64,000 bases of DNA from the NCBI GenBank assembly GCA_011390785.1, contig JAABRR010000019.1:27463-91462 (forward strand). Reading direction: 5' to 3'. The notes under the pieces were generated by a model. It was not told the origin of the DNA. It saw only the letters and a list, made by a program, of their open reading frames with translations, and did no database searches. This document shows, in pieces, positions 36,781 through 45,340 of the stretch. Both the position numbers and the translations under genes were made by a program. Position 1 is the stretch's first letter. Each line of letters opens with the position of its first letter. Source of the stretch: Sphingobacteriia bacterium. Its GTDB lineage: Bacteria > Bacteroidota > Bacteroidia > Bacteroidales > UBA7960.

Positions 36781-37745
36781 AAATGCAGGAAAAAAGGTGT
36801 TTATATTGCTATAAAGTATTAAATGAAGCGGAGCATGACTATCATGCTGACTGCAGCAGAAAGTTTTTTGGTGCATCAGTGCCACCTCTGCTGCCCTATT
36901 CCGAAGATGAAATATATAAACTCGGAAAAGAGGTTATTAGGAACCAGTCTGCCGTAACAGGTGAACAACCCAAATTATCACTGGAGATTGAAAAACAAAA
37001 AAAAAGAGAAATCCTTCAACGATTTACTATTGGTGGTCTTTTGGGAAGTTTCATCCTCAAACCGCCATTTGAGTTATACCCCAATCTGCCCGAGCTATAG
37101 GATGTGACTATGCATCTTGCATCAATAAGTGGCATTGAAACAGTGCCGCACAGCCTTATCAGGCTTTCATCAGGCTCATTGGCTTACATAACCAAACGGA
37201 TTGACAGGACAAAAAAAGGGAAACTGCACATGGAAGATATGTGCCAGCTCACCGAAAGACTAACAGAACACAAATACAAAGGTTCTTACGAGCAAATTGG
37301 CAAGGCCATTCTGAAACATTCTTCAAATCCTGTATTGGATGTGGTCAACTTTTTTGAGCAGCTTATATTTTCATACCTTACAGGCAATTCCGATATGCAC
37401 CTGAAAAATTTCTCACTGATAAAAAAGCCTGAGGTCGGATGGACGCTGACTCCGGCCTACGACTTAGTGCCCACGGCTCTCGTAGTGGAAGGCGATACCG
37501 AAGAAATGGCATTAAACATTAACGGAAAGAAAAGAAAAATTACTGTTAACGATTTTAAATCTGCTATGAACAAATGCCATATCCCGGGAAAAGCCATGGA
37601 TAATATTTTTAGGAAGTTTGAAGGCATTGAAAGCAAATGGATTGAAATTATCCAAAGCAGCTTTCTTCCAGAGAAGTTAGTTTTGTTGCATTCAAAGCTG
37701 ATTATTGAGCGAATTGAAAAGTTTTACTATTGGTCAAAAATGTAG
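36777..37745 (+). pseudogene. HipT-like Ser/Thr kinase toxin, split by an in-frame TAG
   Basis: The first part (36777-37097, 107 residues) starts MKMQEKRCLYCYKVL with a CxxC near the N-terminus. It has the loop TGEQPKLSLEI and the ATP-side strand GLLGSFILKPPFELYP. The codon at 37098-37100 is TAG where HipT homologues have Glu (LPEL-E-DLTMHLA). The same frame continues to 37745 with the catalytic Asp206 in NSDMHLKNFS and the metal-binding Asp229 in PAYDLVPT (positions assume readthrough). A GTG at 37104 or ATG at 37110 could restart translation. Catalytic residues are intact, so only the single stop breaks the gene. A split or readthrough product is possible but unproven. Confidence 0.75.
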
Positions 37746-38179
37746 TAACAGATTATTTTAGTGTGTCTTCAAATATTTTTGATGTCGTGAGTCGAAGCGC
37801 CTGTATGAGAAATAATTAAAGATGAACATAAACTAACTAAAAAAACTGCTAAAAGAAGCCGAACCCAAATTATCCGAATCGGTTTTGTAATTCTGCAAAC
37901 TTTTGAGCGGAATGAGAAAAAACTTACCCTGGCAGTATCAGAAAAACTAATGCGCAAATGCAAAAAGAGTTAGGTTGAGAAAAGTCCGCAAATGCTTACG
38001 ACTTTAAAAATGCTGAGTACAGTTTTGATGAACAGATTGTTATAAGTCCCTTAGAATCTTATGAGATATACCTGCTCATAGGCAGCAATTTGTCAAAAGT
38101 CAGACTAAATTCTTTTTTTCGTATTGGAAAATTTGAACTTCGGAATTTTATATTAAGAATGCCTCATATCAATGGGATT
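37746..38179. other. Coding debris between hipT and the truncated GIY-YIG gene
   Basis: About 430 bp without an intact gene. Short plus-strand open pieces in different frames, such as LKKLLKEAEPKLSESV and SANAYDFKNAEYSF, look like fragments of decayed coding sequence, but I cannot assign a family. The minus-strand frame at 37769-37963 has no convincing features. I see no inverted repeats of an insertion sequence. Confidence 0.45.
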
Positions 38180-38368
38180 TTAACAAATAAGGGCTTCCCG
38201 TTTTTTATCAAATGCTTTGGAAAAAACCAGCTTCCATGGTCCTTTGCCTTTGGTAAATCGGCTCAGGCCATTATTATGTTCCCAAAGTCTTTTCTCAAGG
38301 TTTTGCGTATAACCCTTGTAATATACACCAAGGGTTTCTGATTGAAGGATGTAAACGGTATGTACCAT
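38180..38368 (-). pseudogene. GIY-YIG nuclease family protein, truncated
   Basis: ATG at 38366-38368 opens a 62-residue product starting MVHTVYILQSETLGVYYKGY. The VYIL and YYKGY strands match the GIY-YIG core, where the family usually has YYIG. TQNLEKRLWEHNNG follows with the conserved Arg and His. It ends ...KKREALIC at a TAA where intact members continue about 20 residues through the final helix. The gene begins just 4 bp after the T-run of the tRNA-Asp terminator. Calling it broken is moderately secure, since a short functional form is possible. Confidence 0.6.
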
Positions 38369-38371
38369 AAC

Positions 38372-38399
38372 AAAAAAAAAGGGAAGCAAAGCTTCCCTT
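38372..38399 (-). terminator. Rho-independent terminator after tRNA-Asp
   Basis: On the minus strand GGGAAGC (38397-38391) pairs with GCTTCCC (38387-38381) around an AAA/TTT loop. A run of nine Ts (38380-38372) follows. It sits just after the tRNA 3' end (38403). Confidence 0.85.
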
Positions 38400-38402
38400 A
38401 AG

Positions 38403-38476
38403 CGGTCCGGACGGGACTCGAACCCGCGACCCCATGCGTGACAGGCATGTATTCTAACCAACTGAACTACCGGACC
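38403..38476 (-). tRNA. tRNA-Asp (GTC anticodon)
   Basis: A 74-nt cloverleaf is readable on the minus strand. The acceptor stem GGTCCGG (38476-38470) pairs with CCGGACC (38410-38404), and the discriminator is G (38403). The D arm includes AGTTCAGTTGGTTAGA, the anticodon loop CTGTCAC carries GTC, and the T arm is GCGGGTTCGAGTCCCG. CCA is not encoded. A rho-independent terminator follows immediately. Confidence 0.97.
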
Positions 38477-38697
38477 AATATTTTTATGAACTATGTTTAT
38501 ATGCTTCTCTAAAAGCAGTGCAAAGATAAGTGAGTTTTTCATTCTGACAAAATAATATTTAACTTTTACGAAATTAATTAGCACATCTCTTTTCTGCTAA
38601 AAAACACCACTTCCTTAATGTATTGATAACTATCAAAATACTTATCAATACTGTATTACCGGACGTAAAAATAATTCTTACTCACAAACTTTTTTTA

Positions 38698-38705
38698 TAC
38701 TTTTG
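38698..38705 (+). promoter_or_regulatory. Candidate -7 element upstream of purD
   Basis: TACTTTTG matches TAnnTTTG, 43 bp before the purD ATG. No TTG lies 19-21 bp further up. Confidence 0.35.
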
Positions 38706-38748
38706 ATTTTATTCTCAAATCAAGTAGCTATAACAAAATAATACTTTC

Positions 38749-40026
38749 ATGATTATTCTTTTACTCGGCTCCGGGGGTCGTGAACATGCACTGGCATGGA
38801 AAACTGCCCAAAGCCCCTTATGCGAAAAACTATTTATTGCCCCTGGAAATGCTGGTACAATGTCAGAAGGAACCAACATAAATATCAACATCAATGATTT
38901 TGAAGCCGTTGCTGATTTTGTTCACAATAGTAAAGTAAATATGGTAGTTGTGGGGCCGGAAGAACCATTGGTAAAAGGAATTAGCGATTATCTGCATAAC
39001 CATCCTTTGTGTAAAGATATCCTGATAGTTGGCCCGAATGCCAGTGGAGCAAGGCTTGAAGGAAGTAAGGAATTTGCCAAGGAATTCATGAAAAAATACA
39101 ATATTCCTACCGCATCATACGCAAGTTTTGATACCAATAGTTTTGAAAAAGGAGTATCATTTTTAAAAACACTTAAGCCTCCATATGTCTTAAAAGCTGA
39201 CGGTTTGGCTGCAGGAAAGGGTGTCCTGATATTGAATACCCTGGATGAAGCAATTCAAAGTCTAGACAACATGTTGAATAAACAGTCTTTTGGAGAGGCA
39301 TCCAGCAAAGTGGTTATTGAAGAATTCCTTACCGGAATAGAATTATCCGTATTTGTTGCTACTGATGGAAAAGACTGGGTATTGCTCCCCGAAGCAAAAG
39401 ATTATAAAAGAATCGGAGAATCTGATACAGGCCCAAATACCGGAGGTATGGGAGCTGTATCACCTGTACCATTTGCCGATGAGCAGTTTATTGATAAAGT
39501 AATTGCAAGAATTATTCAACCAACAATCAAAGGATTAATTGAGGAAAGCATCTCTTACAAAGGTTTTATTTTCATCGGGCTCATGAATGTAAATGGAGAG
39601 CCTTTTGTTATTGAATATAACGTTCGATTGGGTGACCCTGAAACGGAGGCTATCATACCCCGGATAGACTCTGATCTGGTAGAACTTTTCGCGGCTATAG
39701 CAAAACAAAGTATCAAAAATTATAAAATCGCCATCAACCCGGAATATGCTGTCACCGTAGTTTTAGTATCAGGTGGATATCCCGGAAGCTATGAAAAGGG
39801 ATATCCTATATCAGGAATAGACCTGACTAAACGGACTAAAATATTTTTTGCAGGAGCAGATAGCAAAGATGGTAAAATTGTAACTTCAGGAGGCCGGGTA
39901 TTAGCCATTACAGCTCTTGATTCATCATTATCAGAAGCCTGCAAAAAAAGTCTGCACCTTTCCGAAAAGGTAGAGTTCAAAGAAAAGTATTTCAGAAAAG
40001 ATATTGGGCTTGATGTCCAAAAGTGA
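38749..40026 (+). CDS. purD: Phosphoribosylamine--glycine ligase (GARS)
   Basis: PurD joins glycine to phosphoribosylamine with ATP in purine synthesis. It is 425 residues. It starts MIILLLGSGGREHALAWK (N-domain), continues with an ATP-grasp fold (YVLKADGLAAGKGVLI, FVIEYNVRLGDPETEAI) and the metal/substrate loop SDTGPNTGGMGAVSP. It lies 7 bp upstream of a membrane protein gene, so they may be co-transcribed. The rest of the purine pathway is not nearby. Confidence 0.97.
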   Translation: MIILLLGSGGREHALAWKTAQSPLCEKLFIAPGNAGTMSEGTNINININDFEAVADFVHNSKVNMVVVGPEEPLVKGISDYLHNHPLCKDILIVGPNASGARLEGSKEFAKEFMKKYNIPTASYASFDTNSFEKGVSFLKTLKPPYVLKADGLAAGKGVLILNTLDEAIQSLDNMLNKQSFGEASSKVVIEEFLTGIELSVFVATDGKDWVLLPEAKDYKRIGESDTGPNTGGMGAVSPVPFADEQFIDKVIARIIQPTIKGLIEESISYKGFIFIGLMNVNGEPFVIEYNVRLGDPETEAIIPRIDSDLVELFAAIAKQSIKNYKIAINPEYAVTVVLVSGGYPGSYEKGYPISGIDLTKRTKIFFAGADSKDGKIVTSGGRVLAITALDSSLSEACKKSLHLSEKVEFKEKYFRKDIGLDVQK

Positions 40027-40033
40027 TTGACGT

Positions 40034-41023
40034 ATGATCATAGGAAAATTTAAGACCAATCATCCCTTTTTATTTGGACAGTTAATAATCATTGCTATTA
40101 TCTTTTGGCTTGATGGTTTTTTATTTTTCCGTCAAACGGAATTGCCCGGCCGTAATGCGGCTCCTCTCTACCTTATGATTTCTGATCTTTTTGAAAATTA
40201 TAAATTGATAAGTCTATTTTTCAGCTTCTTTTTTATGCTGCTGCAGGCATTCATGTTTAACCGTCTTATTGCTGATAAAAACATAGTTGACAGAAACTCC
40301 TGGCTACCGGCTCTTATTTTTATTGTTCTTATAAGCAGTTCGTTTAATTTATTTGGCTTGCAGCCAATCTGGTTTGCCAATTTTTTTATGATTATTGCCC
40401 TTGAGAAAGTATTTGAAGTTTTTGATGAAGATACAGTAAATATTGAAATTTTCAATGTAGGATTGTTTATCAGCATTGCATCATTATTCTATTTTCCGGC
40501 TACATTATTCATAATTTTGCTCATAGCTGCATTGATTATTTATTACCAGATAAATTTGCGTGCAATTCTTGCATCTGTTGCAGGTCTTTTACTACCCTGG
40601 ATATTTGTTATTCTTTATTATTACTGGTACGACCTGTTAGGCGAAAAATTAAATTATTTAAGGGAATTAAGAATCAATTTCGATTTATTATCGTTACCCA
40701 TAACACCTTTTGGCTGGGCGGCAATCGGTGTAATCGGGCTAATAAGTGTAATAGCAATTGTAAAACTTTACCTTGGCACCTTACGCGATAAACCCATCAG
40801 AATACGCAAACGGCTTCAGATTCTCCTTATTTACCTTATAATATCTATCTTATCCATATCCTTCGTTGGAACCCATGTTAAAGTTCACCACGGCATTATT
40901 GTAATACCACTTGCCGGAATCATTGCGGGTTTCTTTCAGGAAAACAGAAGAGCATTATTGGGCGAAATACTTTTTAGCTTACTCCTTTTGCTGCTATTGG
41001 TTGGAAAACTTGCCAGAATTTAA
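40034..41023 (+). CDS. DUF6427-like polytopic membrane protein
   Basis: This 329-residue protein has about ten hydrophobic segments. It begins MIIGKFKTNHPFLFGQ. Bacteroidota proteins of this size and pattern are grouped as DUF6427. A conserved-looking feature is LPGRNAAPLYLMISDLF after the first helix. Function unknown. The position 7 bp after purD and 41 bp before a glycosyltransferase gene suggests a transcript reaching rnhB but does not tell its job. Confidence 0.75.
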   Translation: MIIGKFKTNHPFLFGQLIIIAIIFWLDGFLFFRQTELPGRNAAPLYLMISDLFENYKLISLFFSFFFMLLQAFMFNRLIADKNIVDRNSWLPALIFIVLISSSFNLFGLQPIWFANFFMIIALEKVFEVFDEDTVNIEIFNVGLFISIASLFYFPATLFIILLIAALIIYYQINLRAILASVAGLLLPWIFVILYYYWYDLLGEKLNYLRELRINFDLLSLPITPFGWAAIGVIGLISVIAIVKLYLGTLRDKPIRIRKRLQILLIYLIISILSISFVGTHVKVHHGIIVIPLAGIIAGFFQENRRALLGEILFSLLLLLLLVGKLARI

Positions 41024-41064
41024 CAAAATCAAAACAAATCTTTGAAAGCTTGATAATTACTTAA

Positions 41065-42168
41065 ATGGAACCCATAAAAAAAATACTCTTTTTGGTCGCC
41101 CATCGTCCTGGCAGATCACCGGGTCAAAGGTTCCGTTTCGAGCAATACATAAATTATCTTGCTGAAAATGGCTATTGCTGTAAAGTATCCTACCTGATAA
41201 ACGAAAAAGATGATGCTATTTTTTACTCCACAGGGAAATATTTTCAAAAAGCAATATTCTTAGTTAAAAGTATAATTCACAGATTAAAAGATTTAAGCGA
41301 ATTAAATACCTATGACGTAGTTTTTCTCTATCGGGAAGCCCACTTTTTGGGTACCACATGGTTTGAGAAAAAGATAAAGAATAAAGATAAGTTTATGATA
41401 GTTGATTTTGATGATAGCATTTGGTTAAAAGATATTTCAAAAGGAAATAAAAATCTTGCTTTTTTAAAAAACCCAAAAAAGACAACGGAAATAGTCAAAA
41501 TTTGCAATACAGTAATCGTTGGTAATAAATTTCTTGCTGATTATGCGTCACAATACAATTCAAATATTCATATTATTCCCACAACCATTGATACCGATTA
41601 TTATAAACCTGTTATTTCAAATAAAAAGGATTTGAAACGGGTATGTATTGGTTGGACCGGATCAGCAACTACATTGAAACATTTTTCTCTGATTGTTCCT
41701 GTTCTCAAAAATATAAAGAAAAAATATGGTGATATTGTGGTTTTCAGACTTATCAGCGATGAATTTTACCAGGGGGAATTAGCTGGTCTGGAAAACGTAA
41801 AATGGAATATAGACACCGAAGTAAGAGATTTAAGTGTTATTGACATTGGAATAATGCCTTTGCCCGATGATGAATGGTCTAAAGGCAAATGCGGATTCAA
41901 AGGCCTTCAATACATGGCATTAGAAAAGGCTACTGTTATGTCGCCTGTTGGCGTGAATACCGAAATTATCCAACATGGTACCAATGGATACCTGGCATCA
42001 ACACCACATGAGTGGGAAGAAATTCTTTCAATGCTAATTGAAAACCCGGAAGAAAGAATTAATATTGGAAAACAAGGGAGAAAAACAGTGGAAGAAAGAT
42101 TTTCTTATCACTCACAAAAAGATAGATATCTTGCTATTTTCAATAATTTATTAAATCAAAACTCTTGA
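41065..42168 (+). CDS. Glycosyltransferase (GT4-like, GT-B fold)
   Basis: This 367-residue cytosolic enzyme starts MEPIKKILFLVAHRPGRSPG. GT-B features are the central VIVGNKFLADYASQY region, the nucleotide-sugar domain IGWTGSATTLKHF, and the EX7E-like C-terminal part with GIMPLPDDEWSKGKCGFKGLQYM and VGVNTEIIQHGTNGYLAST. No acceptor can be assigned. Its stop overlaps the start of rnhB (TTGA), so translation may be coupled. It is probably involved in polysaccharide or lipid glycosylation. Confidence 0.85.
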   Translation: MEPIKKILFLVAHRPGRSPGQRFRFEQYINYLAENGYCCKVSYLINEKDDAIFYSTGKYFQKAIFLVKSIIHRLKDLSELNTYDVVFLYREAHFLGTTWFEKKIKNKDKFMIVDFDDSIWLKDISKGNKNLAFLKNPKKTTEIVKICNTVIVGNKFLADYASQYNSNIHIIPTTIDTDYYKPVISNKKDLKRVCIGWTGSATTLKHFSLIVPVLKNIKKKYGDIVVFRLISDEFYQGELAGLENVKWNIDTEVRDLSVIDIGIMPLPDDEWSKGKCGFKGLQYMALEKATVMSPVGVNTEIIQHGTNGYLASTPHEWEEILSMLIENPEERINIGKQGRKTVEERFSYHSQKDRYLAIFNNLLNQNS

Positions 42169-42782
42169 AACTACTACAAGGTTCCTTTAGTGGTTCCATC
42201 AGCCTACTCGAAGCCGGAATTGATGAAGCAGGCCGCGGATGCCTGGCAGGGCCGGTGTTTGCCGCAGCGGTTATTCTCGGGCCTGATATACATCCAGATC
42301 TTATGAACCAACTAAACGATTCCAAGATACTTTCTGAAAAAACCAGAAATTCTTTACGGCATAAAGTTGAGCAAAATGCCCTGGCCTTTGCTGTAGCAAC
42401 TGCCAGCAATGACGAAATTGACCAGATCAACATTCTTAATGCATCTTTTTTGGCTATGCACAGAGCTATTAAAGCACTGAAAACAATCCCAAATCTGCTT
42501 ATAATAGATGGAAATCGTTTTAAACCATACCCAAACATTGCTCATCATTGTATCATTAAGGGAGATGGCTTATATCTCTCTATAGCAGCTGCATCAATAC
42601 TAGCCAAAACTTACCGTGATGAGTTTATGATAAAAGCTCACAACCAATACCCCGAATACCATTGGGACAAAAACAAGGGCTACCCTACTCCTGCCCATAA
42701 AAAAGCTGTTGCTGAATATGGTCTTACTCCCTTACACAGGAAAAGCTTTAACAGCTCTTTGCAGTTAAAGCTTCCCTTGTAA
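42165..42782 (+). CDS. rnhB: Ribonuclease HII
   Basis: RNase HII removes ribonucleotides and RNA from DNA-RNA hybrids. It is 205 residues. The catalytic DEAG is in EAGIDEAGRGCLAGPVFAAA. DSKILSEKTR, ILNASFLAMHRAI, the LLIIDGNRF catalytic Asp and AAASILAKTYRDEFM complete the active site. The only possible start is TTG at 42165, overlapping the glycosyltransferase stop by four bases, since no ATG lies before the first strand. Confidence 0.95.
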   Translation: MKLLQGSFSGSISLLEAGIDEAGRGCLAGPVFAAAVILGPDIHPDLMNQLNDSKILSEKTRNSLRHKVEQNALAFAVATASNDEIDQINILNASFLAMHRAIKALKTIPNLLIIDGNRFKPYPNIAHHCIIKGDGLYLSIAAASILAKTYRDEFMIKAHNQYPEYHWDKNKGYPTPAHKKAVAEYGLTPLHRKSFNSSLQLKLPL

Positions 42783-42799
42783 TATCATGATAAATCTTC

Positions 42800-44062
42800 C
42801 TACCAGTTTACATGCTTTCGCTTTACGGGCATGGTCATACAACGAGGACCGCCACCGCCTCTGGGCAATTCATTTCCATCAATAGTGATTACGTATTTAT
42901 TATAATCTCCAAGGTTAACTTTATTACGAATTACATCGGTGGCTTTGAGAATCTCCAAGCCTCTTTTGTTAAGCTCTTCTACTGTTTTCGCATTACGTGC
43001 ATAACCGATCACTTTACCCGGGCCCAAAGCAAAAGAATTGGCACCACTATGCCATTGCTCTCTCTCCTGAAACCAGGAGTCATCTCCCCCACCGCAGAAT
43101 ACAGGTTCAAGGTCCATTCCCAGGTACTTAAGTGCTTCCGGAAGATTCTCACGCTCTCTAATATACTTTACCTTACCTCCTTCTGCATAAATATGAACGG
43201 TTTGGTATCGGTTCATTTTCATAATAACCGGCTCGTAAATCAAACATTTATCCATGTCAAGCATGGTGAAAACCATATCCAGATGAATAAAGGATTCAGG
43301 CGAATGTGGTAACTCCTGCACAATAATATGCTGGTGCTCATTCATTTCCTTTAATTGCTCCAGGATAAAATCAACACCCTGAGAAGTGGTTCTTGGTCCT
43401 ATTCCCACCAAAAGTATATCGTGCCGGGCAACGATAACATCGCCCCCCTCAATAGTAATTTTGCTGTTATCGCTTTTTAAATGAAGCGGGTTGATAGTTC
43501 GTGTACTAAAGGATGTATGGAAATCAAAAATGGCTTCCATGATAAGGCTTTCCCGTAATCTTACCTGAGAAGCCATTTTCCCGGTAAAAACATGATCGTA
43601 AACGGAAAAGGAAGCATCACGTGTAAAGAAAAAATTATGGAGGGGCCGCATGACAAACCTTTCCTTGTTAAGGAAACTGGTAAGGGTGTCTTTTTGGAGA
43701 ATAACCCCTTCAATAAGCTGACGAGCCAGCTCAGCCTCTTCCAAAGTAAGCAGGTGATACTTGATACACTCCGCATTTTCATGCCGGCAAATTTTGTCAA
43801 GCAAATTTTCCTTTACCTTATCATTTTTTAGAATATCGGTAAGCAGGTCTTTTACTTCAAAAGTTTTGGCTACTTTTTCTAAAACCCCTTTTAACTGATT
43901 AAACTCCTTAGTAGCTACCGAAAGGTTAAGAATATCACTGTAAAGAGCTCTTTCGGCATTTTGGGGAGTCATGTTTTCAACTTCAGGGCCGGGAGAGTGA
44001 ATAATTACCCCTTCAAGCTCGCCGATTTCTGAATAAACCTGTGTGGGAAATCTTTCTGTCAT
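42800..44062 (-). CDS. arcA: Arginine deiminase
   Basis: ADI hydrolyses arginine to citrulline and ammonia. It is 420 residues. The nucleophile Cys is in RGGGGPRCMTMPVKR near the C-terminus. The other active-site motifs are FTRDASFSVYD, EGGDVIVARHDILLVGIG, HLDMVFTMLD and a GGGDDSWFQEREQW insertion. It stands alone and no ornithine carbamoyltransferase or carbamate kinase gene is next to it, so it is not a complete ADI operon. A terminator of the upstream gene precedes it. Confidence 0.93.
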   Translation of the reverse strand: MTERFPTQVYSEIGELEGVIIHSPGPEVENMTPQNAERALYSDILNLSVATKEFNQLKGVLEKVAKTFEVKDLLTDILKNDKVKENLLDKICRHENAECIKYHLLTLEEAELARQLIEGVILQKDTLTSFLNKERFVMRPLHNFFFTRDASFSVYDHVFTGKMASQVRLRESLIMEAIFDFHTSFSTRTINPLHLKSDNSKITIEGGDVIVARHDILLVGIGPRTTSQGVDFILEQLKEMNEHQHIIVQELPHSPESFIHLDMVFTMLDMDKCLIYEPVIMKMNRYQTVHIYAEGGKVKYIRERENLPEALKYLGMDLEPVFCGGGDDSWFQEREQWHSGANSFALGPGKVIGYARNAKTVEELNKRGLEILKATDVIRNKVNLGDYNKYVITIDGNELPRGGGGPRCMTMPVKRKHVNW

Positions 44063-44145
44063 AAATCAATTTTTTAGTTCTGAAAAGATCACTTCATTTT
44101 TCAAAAAAAAAACGTCTGAATAGGGGACATTTTTTTACCCTCTCA

Positions 44146-44188
44146 CAAAAAAGACCTTTTTAAAAGAGCAAATCTCTTAAAAAGGCCT
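44146..44188 (-). terminator. Terminator between the polyprenyl synthetase gene and arcA
   Basis: On the minus strand AGGCCTTTTTAAGAG pairs with CTCTTTTAAAAAGGTCT (one AA bulge and one mismatch) around a short loop, followed by TTTTTT (44146-44152 complement). It lies 65-107 bp past the synthetase stop. Confidence 0.75.
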
Positions 44189-44252
44189 CCAAAGGTACTT
44201 ATTTTGGCAGCCACAAGCCATCAATATTTTTACTTAAAACCTAAAAAGAAAA

Positions 44253-45230
44253 TTATATCTTTCTCTCAATCAGGTTTTGCGCAAGTTCGCGGAGTAATTT
44301 TTTCTTTTTTTCAGCAACAGAGATTTTATCAAGATAACCAAATGCTTTTTTATTAAAATCTTCCATCTTTTCCAATGCTAAACGATCAAGTTTTAATTGC
44401 AGGTAAACATTCTTTACCATACTTATTTTTTCGTCAGGATTAAAAATACGATTGGTAAAAGCATTCCTCAGATCCCGCAGCTGGCTTTCGTTGGCCATTT
44501 CAAATGCTTTGATGTAAAGCCAGGTTTTTTTATTGGCAATAATATCACCCCCCGATTTTTTCCCAAAGGTTTCTTCATCGCCAAAAATATCGAGCCAATC
44601 ATCTTTAATTTGAAAAGCGATCCCCACATTTTCGCCAAAATCATAAATCAGCTGGGCTTCTTTTTCAGAAGCACCTGCAACAATAGCTCCGGCTTTTAAA
44701 CAGGCAGCAGGCAATACAGCCGTTTTTAACCTGATCATGTTAATATATGATTCTTCAGTAACTTTATCAAGAATTTCAAAATTCATATCAAATTGCTGCC
44801 CTTCGCACACTTCAATCACTGTTTTATTAAACAGGTCAAGTACCGGCTTCAGATATCTGACAGGGGTTTTGCCTATTTGCTCAATGGCCATAGCAAACAT
44901 AACATCACCGGAAAGAATGGCAGTATTGGAATTCCACTTCTTAAATACTGATGGTTTACCTCTTCGCAGGGGAGCTTCATCCATTATATCATCGTGCATC
45001 AGCGTGAAGTTGTGAAATATCTCCATACCAACTGCCGGCGAAAGGATATTGTCAATTTCGCCATCAAACATATTACAGGCCAAAAGAGCCATGAGCGGCC
45101 GAACCCTTTTACCCCCTTCTCCAAGACAATATTGCACAGGCATATAAAGTTCGGAAGGGTTTCGCTTTAAATCAATAGCTGCAATGTATTGATTAATTAT
45201 CTCCGTGTATTCTTTTAATTTTTCTGGCAT
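44253..45230 (-). CDS. Polyprenyl (farnesyl/geranylgeranyl) diphosphate synthase
   Basis: This 325-residue trans-isoprenyl synthase condenses isopentenyl diphosphate with allylic diphosphates. The first Asp-rich motif is LMHDDIMDEAPLRRG and the second is FQIKDDWLDIFGD. GEGGKRVRPLMALLAC near residue 35 is the family start. Chain length depends on residues around the first motif and cannot be stated. It is separated from arcA by a terminator and stands as a one-gene unit. Confidence 0.92.
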   Translation of the reverse strand: MPEKLKEYTEIINQYIAAIDLKRNPSELYMPVQYCLGEGGKRVRPLMALLACNMFDGEIDNILSPAVGMEIFHNFTLMHDDIMDEAPLRRGKPSVFKKWNSNTAILSGDVMFAMAIEQIGKTPVRYLKPVLDLFNKTVIEVCEGQQFDMNFEILDKVTEESYINMIRLKTAVLPAACLKAGAIVAGASEKEAQLIYDFGENVGIAFQIKDDWLDIFGDEETFGKKSGGDIIANKKTWLYIKAFEMANESQLRDLRNAFTNRIFNPDEKISMVKNVYLQLKLDRLALEKMEDFNKKAFGYLDKISVAEKKKKLLRELAQNLIERKI

Positions 45231-45340
45231 AACGGTGTTTGTTATGGATTAAGAAGTGTTGAAAATTCAAGGACTCTTGTTGTATTTTCATTTTGTAAAG
45301 TAAACAGGTTTTAAGGTAACCATGTTTAATTTCTTAATTA

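Noticed and set aside
25899..37100. TAG reassigned to an amino acid, given two in-frame TAG codons (25899 and 37098)
   Set aside because: Several intact genes here end with TAG (lptB, murF, uvrA), so TAG is a normal stop. Two separate pseudogene-type mutations are a simpler reading.
38090..38341. 83-codon plus-strand frame over the GIY-YIG gene
   Set aside because: It overlaps the GIY-YIG remnant in antisense and shows no motif.
38403..38476. Duplicated tRNA-Asp 3' end as an integrase attachment site
   Set aside because: No second copy of the 3' tRNA sequence and no integrase gene was found in the window.
44190..44197. TACCTTTG on the minus strand as an arcA promoter
   Set aside because: The terminator hairpin lies immediately downstream of it and before arcA. 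Transcription from it would stop there unless attenuated, and no TTG has the right spacing.
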